DNA of 64,000 bases from Prevotella vespertina (GTDB taxonomy: Bacteria; Bacteroidota; Bacteroidia; Bacteroidales; Bacteroidaceae), in contig NZ_VVIQ01000001.1 of assembly GCF_009728485.1 (NCBI RefSeq), positions 1 through 64,000 on the forward strand. The letters run 5' to 3'. Under the pieces are notes generated by a model. The model worked only from the letters and a program-made list of their open reading frames with translations, was not told the origin of the DNA and made no database searches. The translations under genes were made by a program, and so were the position numbers. Shown here in pieces: positions 1-9,486 of this stretch; position 1 is the stretch's first letter, and every line of letters begins with the position of its first letter.

Positions 1-109
<109 letters not shown>

Positions 110-435
110 AAAATATGTTTGGGTGATAAGTGATAGGTGATAAGTGATAATGAATACCACATTAACCCAAGCACTTCACCGAGTAATCTCTGTTTCAGAA
201 CGCTTATCCTAAAAGTATCAAGTAAAAAGCACCTTTTCTTTTGTTCCTTTAGTTTTGAGGCGGTACCTCAAAAGTAGGGACAATGAATTGATCGGTTCGT
301 TTCTTTTACCCATCTATTTGATATAAAACCAAACAGACGCTTCTTGTACTACTTCTCTGTTTATGTAAATCTTTTCAAAGAACTCTTTCTTTATTGCTTT
401 AAATACTCATAAGCACGTGGCTTATTTCGTAAAAG
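110..435 (-). other. 16S rRNA precursor leader
   Basis: This is the transcribed leader between the promoter at 442-473 and the 16S 5' end, read on the minus strand. It holds two exact copies of a 14-bp unit (122-135 and 136-149). I see no gene in it. The stretch 474-682 beyond the promoter is very A-rich on the plus strand. It carries an open frame (520-744) with low-complexity Lys/Asn/Gln composition that I do not accept as a gene. Confidence 0.7.
122..149. repeat. 14-bp direct repeat, two copies, in the rRNA leader
   Basis: GGTGATAAGTGATA occurs at 122-135 and again at 136-149 without a gap. Internally it is built from TGATAAG-like heptamers. It lies just upstream of mature 16S, where RNase III processing stems normally form. 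The pairing partner would be beyond the window. Confidence 0.85.
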
Positions 436-441
436 CGAGTG

Positions 442-473
442 CAAAGGTATATAGAAAACCAATACACTCCAAA
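442..473 (-). promoter_or_regulatory. rRNA operon promoter (Bacteroidota type)
   Basis: On the minus strand, TTTG (473-470) is followed after 20 nt by TACCTTTG (449-442). This is an exact match to the Bacteroidota primary sigma factor consensus (TTTG, 19-21 nt, TAnnTTTG). Transcription would start near 435 and run into 16S. Confidence 0.85.
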
Positions 474-682
474 TGTTTTAAAGATTATTTTTCAAAAAAC
501 TTAAAAATCAACCAAAACCTTGACACAAATCAATCAAAAACACCCCCTAAAGCACCTTTTTCAAACCCTAGAAAGCAATAAAAACAAAAATAGCAGCATA
601 AAGCCACAAAACAAGAAACAACTTCTTAAACACAAAATCGAAAACAAGGGAAATTTCAATTTTAGCCAAAAACAACAAATAC

Positions 683-1051
683 CTATAATAGAACAAAACT
701 ATATATTAATACCACCAAAGCTGGCGCACCTTGCTTTAAAATAATAGTCGGACTACTTGTAATACCACCATAAATAGCCACCAATGCTACATACGACAAA
801 AAACAACGTGTCCAAAACAAATCATTCGTAACCCAAACAGCTATTAAAATCAACACTGCCAATAAAAGATTATAGACACCTTGATTCTTAAATAATATAG
901 ATACAGATGAGCGACTTAATTCCTCCATATTTATATTAAAAGTACGCGCAGTTGTTCTCGATTTAGTAAATATCGTTTCAAGACACATTATATATATGTG
1001 TTCGACAGCTACCAATGTAGCTAAAATCATAAAAGTAACATCCATATACAA
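683..1051 (-). CDS. DUF1304-family small membrane protein
   Basis: The product is 122 residues with four predicted membrane segments (about 4-25, 58-76, 80-100 and 104-121). The N-terminal segment carries the VEHIYIMCLE motif and residues 55-62 read KNQGVYN. Both are characteristic of the DUF1304 family of integral membrane proteins, whose function is unknown. The length fits the family. It lies downstream of the OmpA lipoprotein gene, but a strong terminator separates them at 1074-1116, so it is probably transcribed on its own. A possible -7-like element (TAAGGTTTG) precedes the start. Confidence 0.8.
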   Translation of the reverse strand: MYMDVTFMILATLVAVEHIYIMCLETIFTKSRTTARTFNINMEELSRSSVSILFKNQGVYNLLLAVLILIAVWVTNDLFWTRCFLSYVALVAIYGGITSSPTIILKQGAPALVVLIYSFVLL

Positions 1052-1073
1052 ACCTTATATTATATATAAAGAA

Positions 1074-1116
1074 AAATCAGCATCTTGTCAACATGATACA
1101 GACAAGATGCTGATTT
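1074..1116 (-). terminator. Terminator of the OmpA lipoprotein gene
   Basis: A perfect 16-bp inverted repeat (1074-1089 and 1101-1116) with an 11-nt loop is followed on the minus strand by a T-run. It sits 170 bp downstream of the stop at 1286. The 1117-1285 spacer holds nothing else that I recognise. Confidence 0.85.
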
Positions 1117-1285
1117 ATATTTATCAACGTTTTCTATTCTAGCAATGCAGTAAATACCACATTACTTCCCCGTAACACTTTTCACAGAAATAAATCACAT
1201 ATATGGAAAGTACAACCAACAACCACTTATATTACCATGGGCATTGTAGAGTATTCCGACCAAAACGTTTATACTCATCAACAAA

Positions 1286-2146
1286 TTACTTTGTAGACTT
1301 CGTTTCTGGAGCCTCACCAATGAGATCCATAAACTGATCAAGCTTTGGAGTAATGATAATCTGTGTACGACGGTTACGCTGCTTACCCAACTCTGTATCG
1401 TTAGTTGCAAGTGGGTTATACTCACCACGACCACCAGCTGTCAAACGCTTAGGATTAACATTGAAATGATCTTGCAGATATTGTACTACAGATGCTGCAC
1501 GCAAACAAGAGAGATCCCAGTTATTGCGGATATTCTTCATCTTGTCATTTGCGGTATTGATTGGCACATTATCAGTATTACCTTCGATTAGAACATCATA
1601 ATCTTTATAATCGGTAATAATCTTTGAAATCTTACTTAAAGTCTGCTCAGCACGATCGTTAATCTCATAAGAACCACTCTTATAAAGCATATTATCAGCT
1701 AAAGAGATATACACAACACCCTTCAGAACTTGTACATCAACTTCCTTCAACTCCTCACGACTCAACGAGCGAGTAAGGTTATTCGTCAGCACCATATTCA
1801 ACGAGTCACTCTTCGACTTCACCTCTACTAAATGGCGAATATACTGATTACTCTCATTGATCTGATCAACGAGCTTCGAAATATTTATGTTGTTCGAATT
1901 GGCATTTCTCAAACTATTGTCAAGACTTCCTTGTAATGCGGCAGCACTTTCTCTTGCCTGAGCCAACTGATCCTCCAAGCTCTTAATGCGAGCATTATTG
2001 GCTGCAATTGTTTCCTTCGCACTCTGATAGTCTTCCGTAAGTTTACTATTCTCTGTACGACAATTCTCCAAATCCTTTTTGCTGGCACAGCTACTGAAAG
2101 CAAGCGCACCAACGAATAAAGCACCTATAAAAAGACCTTTTTTCAT
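1286..2146 (-). CDS. OmpA-family peptidoglycan-binding lipoprotein
   Basis: The product is 286 residues. Residues 1-20 form a lipoprotein signal with lipobox FSSC (Cys20 would be lipidated). Residues 25-100 are rich in heptad-like Glu/Lys/Leu and are predicted coiled coil. Residues about 150-275 form an OmpA C-terminal domain with the NTDNVPI and NWDLSCLRA motifs and the NRRTQIII segment; the Asp and Arg in these contact diaminopimelate in the known family. It would anchor the outer membrane to peptidoglycan. It is monocistronic, with its own promoter (2180-2210) and terminator. Several similar lipoproteins exist in Bacteroidota, so no symbol is given. Confidence 0.93.
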   Translation of the reverse strand: MKKGLFIGALFVGALAFSSCASKKDLENCRTENSKLTEDYQSAKETIAANNARIKSLEDQLAQARESAAALQGSLDNSLRNANSNNINISKLVDQINESNQYIRHLVEVKSKSDSLNMVLTNNLTRSLSREELKEVDVQVLKGVVYISLADNMLYKSGSYEINDRAEQTLSKISKIITDYKDYDVLIEGNTDNVPINTANDKMKNIRNNWDLSCLRAASVVQYLQDHFNVNPKRLTAGGRGEYNPLATNDTELGKQRNRRTQIIITPKLDQFMDLIGEAPETKSTK

Positions 2147-2179
2147 AATAGTATAATCGTATTTGTTTGTATTCTGCTA

Positions 2180-2210
2180 CAAAGATATATCATAAACTAG
2201 TCCAAAGCAA
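2180..2210 (-). promoter_or_regulatory. Promoter of the OmpA lipoprotein gene
   Basis: On the minus strand, TTG (2210-2208) precedes TATCTTTG (2187-2180) with a 20-nt spacer. The start codon follows 34 nt after the -7 element. Confidence 0.7.
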
Positions 2211-2305
2211 GTGATTAGACGTATGCTTTAGTTATTTTAACTTTCATCTGTTGTATTCATGATACAATTTGATAAAATTATACAGAACTTGTTGCAAGAG
2301 AATAA

Positions 2306-2393
2306 AAGAGCACATATTACAAGCCAAACAGGCATCTTCTTGAGGCAAGAAGAGCACCTTTTCAAATCAAAAAGGGTATCTCTTTGTCAGCCT
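2306..2393. repeat. 22-bp-period degenerate tandem array, four units
   Basis: Units begin at 2306, 2328, 2350 and 2372. Their first 13 bases align as AAGAGCACATATT, ACAGGCATCTTCT, AAGAGCACCTTTT and AAGGGTATCTCTT. The 3' half of each unit is A-rich and much less conserved. Weaker matches may continue to about 2460. The array fills most of the spacer between the OmpA gene and purL (2147-2617). An overlapping open frame (2259-2489) shows no family features. Confidence 0.6.
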
Positions 2394-2574
2394 ATAAGCT
2401 TACCCCCAATTCCACTTACTATCTCCGCTGATGAAAAACTCATATTTAAGAAAAATAAGCCCTTCGTCATCAAAGCCCATAGAAGATAAGTGTAAGAATA
2501 CAAAAAACACACGCTAACATCATTCCATACACCAAAAAAGCCACAACAAGCTACCATATATCCAAAGTAATTAG

Positions 2575-2582
2575 TACCTTTG
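2575..2582 (+). promoter_or_regulatory. purL promoter -7 element
   Basis: TACCTTTG matches the Bacteroidota -7 consensus exactly and lies 35 bp before the purL ATG. No clear -33 TTTG is present. I see no purine riboswitch in the leader. Confidence 0.65.
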
Positions 2583-2617
2583 CAAGCATAAGTTACACCA
2601 ATTTTTATATAAAGACT

Positions 2618-5600
2618 ATGATTCTTTTCTTCAGAACTCAGTCCAAGAGCGTGATTGCTACAGAAGTAGATCATGCTTTGTCTAACGCAGAAATCAACGA
2701 ACTTTGCTGGCTTTACGGCGACGCAACCTACTTGCAGAATGAAGAATCATTGCAAGGTTACTATGTAGGGCCACGTCGTGAAATGATAACTCCATGGAGT
2801 ACAAATGCCGTCGAGATTACTCAAAACATGAGTCTTGACGGCATTTTGCGTATAGAGGAGTACTTCCCTGTGAAGAGCAAAGAGGCTGATTATGACCCAA
2901 TGTTACAACGTATGTATGATGGATTAGACCAATCTATCTTCACTGTTAACCATGAGCCAGAGCCCATCAAACATGTGGACGACTTAGAGAAGTTCAATGA
3001 AGAAGAAGGTCTTGCGCTCTCACCAGAGGAGATGGAATACCTTCATAAGATTGAAAAGCAAAATGGTCGCCCACTGACAGACTCTGAGATATTTGGTTTC
3101 GCACAGATTAACTCTGAGCATTGTAGGCATAAGATCTTTGGCGGAGAGTTTATCATTGATGGCAAAGTAATGGAGAGTAGTCTCTTTAGCCTCATCAAGA
3201 AGACTACAAAAGAGAACCCAGGAAAGATTCTGTCAGCCTATAAGGACAATGTCGCCTTTGCACAAGGACCAGAGATAGAACAGTTTGCTCCAGCCAATCA
3301 AAGTGTATCCGATTACTTCCGCGTAAAGCCTATTAAGAGTGTAATCTCACTCAAGGCAGAGACGCATAACTTCCCTACTACGGTTGAACCATTCAATGGT
3401 GCCGCAACAGGAACAGGTGGTGAGATACGCGACCGCATGGGTGGCGGTGTTGGATCATGGCCTATCGCAGGTACTGCAGTATATATGACTGCCTACCCAC
3501 GACTTAAAGAGGACGATAATTCTACGCCAGCTCTTAGAGATTGGGAAGACATATTGCCCGTTCGTCAATGGCTCTATCAGACACCAGAACAAATCCTCAT
3601 CAAGGCATCAAATGGTGCTAGCGACTTCGGTAATAAGTTCGGTCAACCATTGATTACGGGGTCGCTCCTCACCTTTGAGCACCAAGAGAATGGCGAGAAA
3701 TATGCTTATGATAAGGTCATTATGTTGGCTGGCGGTGTTGGTTATGGTACCAAACGCGACTGTCTAAAGGGCGAGCCACAGGCAGGCAACAAGGTGGTTG
3801 TTGTAGGTGGCGATAACTATCGTATCGGTCTAGGTGGCGGTTCTGTTTCATCTGTTGATACGGGTCGTTACTCTAATGGTATCGAATTGAATGCCGTACA
3901 ACGTGCTAACCCTGAAATGCAGAAACGTGCTTATAACCTTGTACGTGCATTGGTTGAAGAAGACACCAACCCCGTTGTTTCCATCCATGACCATGGTTCT
4001 GCAGGTCACTTAAACTGCTTGAGTGAGTTAGTAGAAGATTGCGGTGGCAAGATAGATATGACCCAACTTCCTATCGGCGACAAGACACTTAGTGCGAAAG
4101 AGATTATAGCCAATGAGTCACAGGAGCGCATGGGCTTACTCATTGATGAGAAGCACCTCGAGCACGTAAAGAAGATTGCTGAGCGTGAGCGTGCACCTAT
4201 GTATGTTGTTGGTGAGACCACTGGCGATGCTCACTTCTCATTCGTTCAGGGTGATGGTATTAAACCTTTCGACTTAGACGTAGCGCAGATGTTCGGTCAT
4301 TCTCCTAAGACAATTATGAAGGATGAGACCGTCGTTCGTAAATATGAAGACGCCTCTTATAATATAAATAAGGTGGAAGAGTACATCCAACGTGTGCTCC
4401 AACTGGAAGCCGTTGCATGTAAGGACTGGTTGACAAACAAGGTCGACCGCTCTGTTACGGGTAAGGTTGCAAGACAGCAATGCCAGGGTGAGATACAACT
4501 CCCACTATCGGATTGTGGTGTCGTAGCATTAGACTATCGTGGGCATAAAGGTATAGCCACTGCACTCGGCCATGCGCCTCAGGCAGGTCTTGCATCACCA
4601 GAGGCTGGCTCCGTACTATCCGTTGCTGAATCATTGACGAACATCGTTTGGGCACCATTGGCTGACGGCATGGACAGCCTCAGCTTATCGGCTAACTGGA
4701 TGTGGCCTTGTCGGTCACAGAAGGGTGAAGACGCACGCCTTTACAGTGCAGTTAAGGCTCTATCCGACTTCTGCTGTGCTATCGGTGTGAACGTTCCAAC
4801 AGGTAAGGACTCTCTTTCTCTGACCCAGCAATATCCTAATGGAGACAAGATTATCTCTCCAGGAACGGTCATCGTGACGAGCGGTGGCGAGGTGAGTGAT
4901 GTTCGTCAGGTAGTTTCTCCAGTACTTGTGAACGATGAGAAGAGCCACATCTATCATATCGACTTCAGTTTTGATGAGCAACGTCTAGGAGGTTCCGCAT
5001 TCGCCCAAAGTCTCGGAAAGATAGGTAGTGACGTTCCAACTATCAAAGAGCCGCAATACTTCTGTGACTGTTTCGATGCCATTCAAGAGCTTATCCGCCG
5101 TGGATGGATACTCGCTGGACATGATATCTCGGCTGGTGGTTTGATTACAACCCTACTTGAGATGACCTTTGCCAATACAGAAGGTGGATTGCATATTGAC
5201 CTTCAGAACATCCAAGGCAATGATGTTATCAAGAAGTTGTTCGCTGAGAATCCAGGTGTAGTCATACAAGTTGCGGATGAGCATAAGGACGATGTACAAG
5301 CATTCTTACAGGAGAATTGCATTGGATTCGCCTGCATCGGTGCTCCACGAATCAATCAACGTGTACTTAACATAGCTGATGGCGAATGGAAGGTAGAACT
5401 CGATATTGATGCTCTACGTGACACATGGTATAAGACCTCTTACTTGCTCGATCGTAAGCAGAGCATGAATGGTATGGCGAAGAAGCGTTACACGAACTAT
5501 AAGAAGCAGCCTATAGAAATGAAATTCAACGCTGACTTCACTGGAACGCTCAAGCAATATGGATTGGATGCAGACCGATGGAAGTCATCAGAACCTGCCA

Positions 5601-6364
5601 CGAACCATGCAACGCCAAAGGCTGCTATTATCCGTGAGAAGGGTACTAATGGTGAAAGAGAGATGGCTTATGCACTTTACTTAGCTGGTTTCGAGGTGAA
5701 AGATGTCACTATGACCGACCTTATCAGCGGTCGTGAGACGTTGGAAGAGGTGAATATGATAGTCTTCTGTGGCGGTTTCTCCAACTCTGACGTGCTCGGT
5801 TCTGCTAAGGGATGGGCTGGTGCATTCCTCTATAACCCAAAGGCTAAGCAAGCACTCGACCGCTTCTATGCACGTGAGGATACCCTTTCACTCGGTATCT
5901 GCAATGGTTGCCAGTTGATGGTGGAACTGAACCTCATCAATCCAGAGCATAAGCATCGTGCACATCTATGCCATAATACAAGTAAGAAGTTCGAGAGCAC
6001 CTTCCTCAATGTAGCCATTCCACAGAACAATAGTGTGATGTTTGGTTCATTAAGTGGTGATAAACTCGGTATATGGGTAGCACACGGAGAGGGACGCTTC
6101 TATCTCCCAGAGGCAGAAGACAAGTACAACATTGTTGCGAAATACAACTATGCAGAGTATCCAGGCAATCCTAACGGCTCCGATTATAACGTCGCAGGAA
6201 TCTGCTCACAGGATGGTCGTCACCTCGCAATGATGCCTCACTTGGAGCGATCTATATTCCCTTGGCAGCAGGCTTACTATCCTCGTGAGCGTCGCAAAGA
6301 CGAGATAACACCATGGATTGAGGCCTTCGTCAATGCACGTAAGTGGGTTGAGAGTAAGTTATAA
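2618..6364 (+). CDS. purL: Phosphoribosylformylglycinamidine synthase (single-chain PurL)
   Basis: The product is 1248 residues, the usual length of the large one-chain form (about 1200-1300), which converts FGAR, ATP and glutamine to FGAM in purine synthesis. In order there is an N-terminal PurS-like region, two AIR-synthase-like halves and a C-terminal class I glutaminase domain. The first half carries the ATP-binding segment with AETHNFPTTVEPFNGAATG; the second has GHDISAGGLITTLLEM. In the glutaminase domain LGICNGCQLM holds the nucleophilic Cys and MPHLERSIFPW the catalytic His and Glu. The start fits the typical Bacteroidota N-terminus. It is a single-gene unit, convergent with rseP. Confidence 0.98.
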   Translation: MILFFRTQSKSVIATEVDHALSNAEINELCWLYGDATYLQNEESLQGYYVGPRREMITPWSTNAVEITQNMSLDGILRIEEYFPVKSKEADYDPMLQRMYDGLDQSIFTVNHEPEPIKHVDDLEKFNEEEGLALSPEEMEYLHKIEKQNGRPLTDSEIFGFAQINSEHCRHKIFGGEFIIDGKVMESSLFSLIKKTTKENPGKILSAYKDNVAFAQGPEIEQFAPANQSVSDYFRVKPIKSVISLKAETHNFPTTVEPFNGAATGTGGEIRDRMGGGVGSWPIAGTAVYMTAYPRLKEDDNSTPALRDWEDILPVRQWLYQTPEQILIKASNGASDFGNKFGQPLITGSLLTFEHQENGEKYAYDKVIMLAGGVGYGTKRDCLKGEPQAGNKVVVVGGDNYRIGLGGGSVSSVDTGRYSNGIELNAVQRANPEMQKRAYNLVRALVEEDTNPVVSIHDHGSAGHLNCLSELVEDCGGKIDMTQLPIGDKTLSAKEIIANESQERMGLLIDEKHLEHVKKIAERERAPMYVVGETTGDAHFSFVQGDGIKPFDLDVAQMFGHSPKTIMKDETVVRKYEDASYNINKVEEYIQRVLQLEAVACKDWLTNKVDRSVTGKVARQQCQGEIQLPLSDCGVVALDYRGHKGIATALGHAPQAGLASPEAGSVLSVAESLTNIVWAPLADGMDSLSLSANWMWPCRSQKGEDARLYSAVKALSDFCCAIGVNVPTGKDSLSLTQQYPNGDKIISPGTVIVTSGGEVSDVRQVVSPVLVNDEKSHIYHIDFSFDEQRLGGSAFAQSLGKIGSDVPTIKEPQYFCDCFDAIQELIRRGWILAGHDISAGGLITTLLEMTFANTEGGLHIDLQNIQGNDVIKKLFAENPGVVIQVADEHKDDVQAFLQENCIGFACIGAPRINQRVLNIADGEWKVELDIDALRDTWYKTSYLLDRKQSMNGMAKKRYTNYKKQPIEMKFNADFTGTLKQYGLDADRWKSSEPATNHATPKAAIIREKGTNGEREMAYALYLAGFEVKDVTMTDLISGRETLEEVNMIVFCGGFSNSDVLGSAKGWAGAFLYNPKAKQALDRFYAREDTLSLGICNGCQLMVELNLINPEHKHRAHLCHNTSKKFESTFLNVAIPQNNSVMFGSLSGDKLGIWVAHGEGRFYLPEAEDKYNIVAKYNYAEYPGNPNGSDYNVAGICSQDGRHLAMMPHLERSIFPWQQAYYPRERRKDEITPWIEAFVNARKWVESKL

Positions 6365-6431
6365 GGTGCCTCACCCCCACCCTCTCTACAAATGGCGAGG
6401 GGAGCACATATAGCTATTTGCGGACGAAAGG

Positions 6432-6519
6432 AGGCTCTCATTAACACGAAGAGAGGCTCTTATTAATACAAGGAAACGCCCTTCTCATATCGAGAAGGGC
6501 GTTTCCTTGTTCGTATATA
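6432..6519. repeat. 22-bp-period array, four units (CGCCCTTCTC family)
   Basis: Units begin at 6432, 6454, 6476 and 6498. They open with AGGCTCTCATT, AGGCTCTTATT, ACGCCCTTCTC and GGCGTTTCCTTG, and the first and third end in GAAGAG/GAGAAG. Counting from each unit start, positions 7 (T), 10 (T) and 18 (A) are invariant. The same unit types recur in the same register at 16245-16398, 39082-39169 and 59356-59443. The third and fourth units pair to form the hairpin at 6469-6509. Confidence 0.75.
6469..6509. terminator. purL terminator hairpin made from array units
   Basis: A perfect 18-bp inverted repeat (6469-6486 and 6492-6509) has a 5-nt loop, about 105 bp after the purL stop. There is no long T-run, but the stem is very strong. 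It sits between convergent genes. Confidence 0.65.
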
Positions 6520-6604
6520 TGCGCTTCACAATAACACGACATAGCACTTCTAAACACGAACACCTATTATATAACATCGCTCACACACGTATATCAAGTT
6601 AGTT

Positions 6605-6682
6605 TCACCATGGTGAAACATAAACGTCACCATGGTGACACAATATTATCACCATGGTGAGAAATTCATTTCACCATGGTGA
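6605..6682. repeat. Four TCACCATGGTGA palindromes at exact 22-bp spacing
   Basis: The perfect 12-bp palindrome TCACCATGGTGA occurs at 6605, 6627, 6649 and 6671, always 22 bp apart. The 10-bp spacers differ in sequence. The outer copies extend to the 16-bp palindrome TTTCACCATGGTGAAA (6603-6618 and 6669-6684). The array lies between the 3' ends of the convergent genes purL and rseP. Confidence 0.95.
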
Positions 6683-6782
6683 AACGAATACAAGATACGG
6701 ATTTAAAAGACACAAGACGCATGATACAATCGAATAAGGCATAGGAGTGACGATTCTATCACTAGGATAATACACATAAAAA

Positions 6783-6828
6783 GAGATGTATCAAGAGTTA
6801 AGCAACACCTAAGCTCTTGATACATCTC
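6783..6828 (-). terminator. rseP terminator
   Basis: A perfect 15-bp inverted repeat (6783-6797 and 6814-6828) with a 16-nt loop is followed on the minus strand by TTTTTATG. It lies 64 bp beyond the rseP stop. It closes the tsaB-to-rseP gene run. Confidence 0.85.
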
Positions 6829-6891
6829 GCAGTCCTAACTAGCTTCCGTTAGGCATATACCCTCTGTTCAGAGGGACTTATACGGGCATTA

Positions 6892-8292
6892 TTACATCAC
6901 ATGCAGCCAGCGAAGGATGTCATTAAGGTTGGCAAACACCATTAATATAATGAGTATCGTTATACCAGCATACTCTGCCCAAACCATAAACTTCTCTGAT
7001 GGCTTGCGACGTGTAATCATCTCATAAAGCAGGAATACCACGTGACCACCATCTAACGCAGGGATAGGAAGGATGTTCATAAAGGCTAGAATAATGCTCA
7101 AGAAGGCTGTCATCGACCAGAACATATACCAGTCCCAATAAGGAGGGAAGAGGCTACCAATCGATCCGAAGCCGCCAATACTCTTTGCTCCATCTGCCGA
7201 AGCAAGGTAACGGAAGTTGCCGACATAGCCTCGTAGAACGTTCCAACCATGCTTTGCACCAGCGGGGAAGCTCTCAAGGAAACTATATTGAACCTGCACT
7301 GGCTTATAGAAAGAGGCTAAGCTCGACTGATAAACGCCTAGTTTCAAGTCGGGAGTCATAACCATTCGCAGGGTATCGAGCTTTGTTGCGCCCTTATGCT
7401 GCACCGTTAAGACAACGGAGCGAGCTGCAAGTGAATCCTTATGGGTGTTCTTCACTGCCATAACATCATCTAAGACACCTGTCTGATAGTTCATGTCTGA
7501 CCACGTCTCAACAGCTTTTCCATTGATAGACTTGATAACATCTCCTGCCTTCATACCTGCTTTAGCGGCTGGAGAACCACTCATAACACTATCAACTTGT
7601 GCTGGAATAAATGGCTCAACGAAGTAAGGACGGGTCTTAATCATGGATAACATATCCATATCTCCTGGTAGCTTAATGCTCTGTTTCTTACCATTACGTA
7701 GCACATCAACACGCTTTGCCTGTGCAATCTGGCGGAAGAAATCGCCATTGACATTAGCGAACTCACGGAAAGAACCTTGGTCTGTACCCAACATAACGTC
7801 ATGGTCTTTGAATCCCAAAGCCTTGGCATCAGCATTGAAACGCATTCCCATGGTCATATCAGATACCTTGAAGTAGCTGTCTCCCCATGTGAACATAATC
7901 ATCGAATAGATGAATAATGCGAGGACGAAGTTAACTAACACGCCACCAATCATTATTAAGAGTCGTTGCCATGCTGGTTTAGTACGGAACTCCCATGGTT
8001 GTGGGTCCTTCTTCATCTGTTCCCTATCAAGGCTCTCATCTATCATTCCCGATATCTTACAGTATCCTCCCAGGGGCAACCAGCCCATTCCATATTCGGT
8101 ATCGTCCTTCTTCGGCTTCCAACTGAAGAGTTTACCTGACCACTTACCGATATTCACATCGAAGAATACAAAGAACTTCTCCACACGAACTCCAAAGAGT
8201 TTCGCAAAGAACATATGTCCGCCTTCATGTAGCAAGACAAGTAAAGAGATTGCCAGAACGAACTGAAGCAATCTGATTAGAAATGTTTCCAT
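6892..8292 (-). CDS. rseP: RIP metalloprotease RseP (site-2 protease)
   Basis: The product is 466 residues and belongs to the intramembrane zinc protease family that cuts anti-sigma factors and other single-pass proteins. The first membrane segment contains the zinc motif HEGGH (22-26). A PDZ domain lies near residues 225-300 ([17 protein letters not shown]). A late segment has [11 protein letters not shown] (about 410-425), which supplies the third metal ligand, and two further membrane helices follow. The motif is HEGGH rather than the commoner HELGH. It lies immediately downstream of dxr (13 bp), a common pairing in bacteria. Confidence 0.95.
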   Translation of the reverse strand: METFLIRLLQFVLAISLLVLLHEGGHMFFAKLFGVRVEKFFVFFDVNIGKWSGKLFSWKPKKDDTEYGMGWLPLGGYCKISGMIDESLDREQMKKDPQPWEFRTKPAWQRLLIMIGGVLVNFVLALFIYSMIMFTWGDSYFKVSDMTMGMRFNADAKALGFKDHDVMLGTDQGSFREFANVNGDFFRQIAQAKRVDVLRNGKKQSIKLPGDMDMLSMIKTRPYFVEPFIPAQVDSVMSGSPAAKAGMKAGDVIKSINGKAVETWSDMNYQTGVLDDVMAVKNTHKDSLAARSVVLTVQHKGATKLDTLRMVMTPDLKLGVYQSSLASFYKPVQVQYSFLESFPAGAKHGWNVLRGYVGNFRYLASADGAKSIGGFGSIGSLFPPYWDWYMFWSMTAFLSIILAFMNILPIPALDGGHVVFLLYEMITRRKPSEKFMVWAEYAGITILIILMVFANLNDILRWLHVM

Positions 8293-8305
8293 TGTTATAT
8301 AACCA

Positions 8306-9463
8306 TTATTTATTGTTCATAATTGATTGTGCCACACGACGCGCCTCAGCGTCTGTTTGCACATAGATATCGTAATCAGGATTCTTATCAAAGGCTACAC
8401 GCTGCATCGTCTGTTCGATGATGTCGCCCATAGCAAGGAATGAGCACGCACCTTGACGGAACCCTGCATTGACAATCTCATTGGCTGCATTAACGATACA
8501 CGGCATATTGCCACCTTTATTAATAGCCTCATACGCCATCGCTAAACACTTGAACTTCTCCACATCGGGTTCGAAGAACTCTAAGGGATGAGAGAAGAGA
8601 TTCAAACGATCGCCATTGAGCGGCAATCGCTTAGGGAATGAGAAGGCATATTGTATAGGAAGGCGCATGTCGGGCACTCCTAATTGTGCCTTCACACCGC
8701 CATCCACGAATTGTACGGCACTATGGACTATCGATTGCGGATGTATCAATACCTGGATTTTATCTGCAGGAACGCCAAAGAGCCACTTAGCTTCTATCAC
8801 TTCAAAGCCCTTATTCATCAATGAAGCGGAGTCGATGGTAATCTTTGCTCCCATCTCCCACGTGGGATGTTTAAGTGCGTCAGCGGCTGTGACAGACTTC
8901 AACTGTTCGTGCGTGAAGGTGCGGAAAGGACCTCCCGAACAGGTGAGAAGTATCTTCTCTATCTCGTTATCATCTTCCCCTACCAGACTTTGGAAGATAG
9001 CACTATGTTCGCTGTCGACTGGTAAGATGGGTGTGTGATATTGCTGAGCGAGCTGCAAGATAAGCTCTCCCGCCACCACTAATGTCTCCTTATTAGCCAG
9101 GCAAATCTTCTTCTTTGCCTTGATAGCATGTATAGTTGGAGCTAGTCCCGAATAGCCTACCATCGCTGTAAGTACCATATCAATAGATGGCGACTCGACT
9201 ATTTCTTCCAATGCTTCCGCACCAGCATATACCTTTATATCGGGCATATCGGATAGCGCGGAAGACAGCGACTCGTAATAGTTCTCATCGGCAATGACCA
9301 CAGCAGATGGATGGAACCTGCGGGCTTGGTCAGCCAGTTCTTTCCAACGCTTATTAGCTGTTAGCGCATAAGCCTCATAGAGGTCGGGATGCTGACTAAT
9401 GACATCAAGCGCCTGTGTACCTATGCTACCAGTGGAACCTAATATACAGATTTGTTGTTTCAT
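8306..9463 (-). CDS. dxr: 1-deoxy-D-xylulose-5-phosphate reductoisomerase
   Basis: The product is 385 residues, normal for DXR, and makes MEP from DXP with NADPH in the non-mevalonate isoprenoid pathway. The N-terminal Rossmann motif is [15 protein letters not shown]. The catalytic and metal-binding part contains [10 protein letters not shown], and downstream there are LTCSGGPFR and [21 protein letters not shown], the fosmidomycin-target active-site segments. The start ATG follows rimM by 23 bp. It is co-transcribed with rimM and rseP. Confidence 0.98.
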   Translation of the reverse strand: MKQQICILGSTGSIGTQALDVISQHPDLYEAYALTANKRWKELADQARRFHPSAVVIADENYYESLSSALSDMPDIKVYAGAEALEEIVESPSIDMVLTAMVGYSGLAPTIHAIKAKKKICLANKETLVVAGELILQLAQQYHTPILPVDSEHSAIFQSLVGEDDNEIEKILLTCSGGPFRTFTHEQLKSVTAADALKHPTWEMGAKITIDSASLMNKGFEVIEAKWLFGVPADKIQVLIHPQSIVHSAVQFVDGGVKAQLGVPDMRLPIQYAFSFPKRLPLNGDRLNLFSHPLEFFEPDVEKFKCLAMAYEAINKGGNMPCIVNAANEIVNAGFRQGACSFLAMGDIIEQTMQRVAFDKNPDYDIYVQTDAEARRVAQSIMNNK

Positions 9464-9486
9464 TTGTATTTCCTTTATACGATGAG

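Noticed and set aside
520..744. 74-codon open frame on plus upstream of the rRNA promoter
   Set aside because: Lys/Asn/Gln low-complexity reading of an A-rich spacer. No promoter, and it overlaps the 3' end of the DUF1304 gene on the other strand.
2259..2489. 76-codon open frame between the OmpA gene and purL
   Set aside because: It coincides with the 22-bp repeat array, and its composition shows no protein-family features. A chance frame through repeats is more likely.
6605..6682. Insertion-sequence end or MITE
   Set aside because: No terminal inverted repeats enclosing the segment, no target-site duplication and no transposase nearby. The palindromes are regularly spaced operator-like units.
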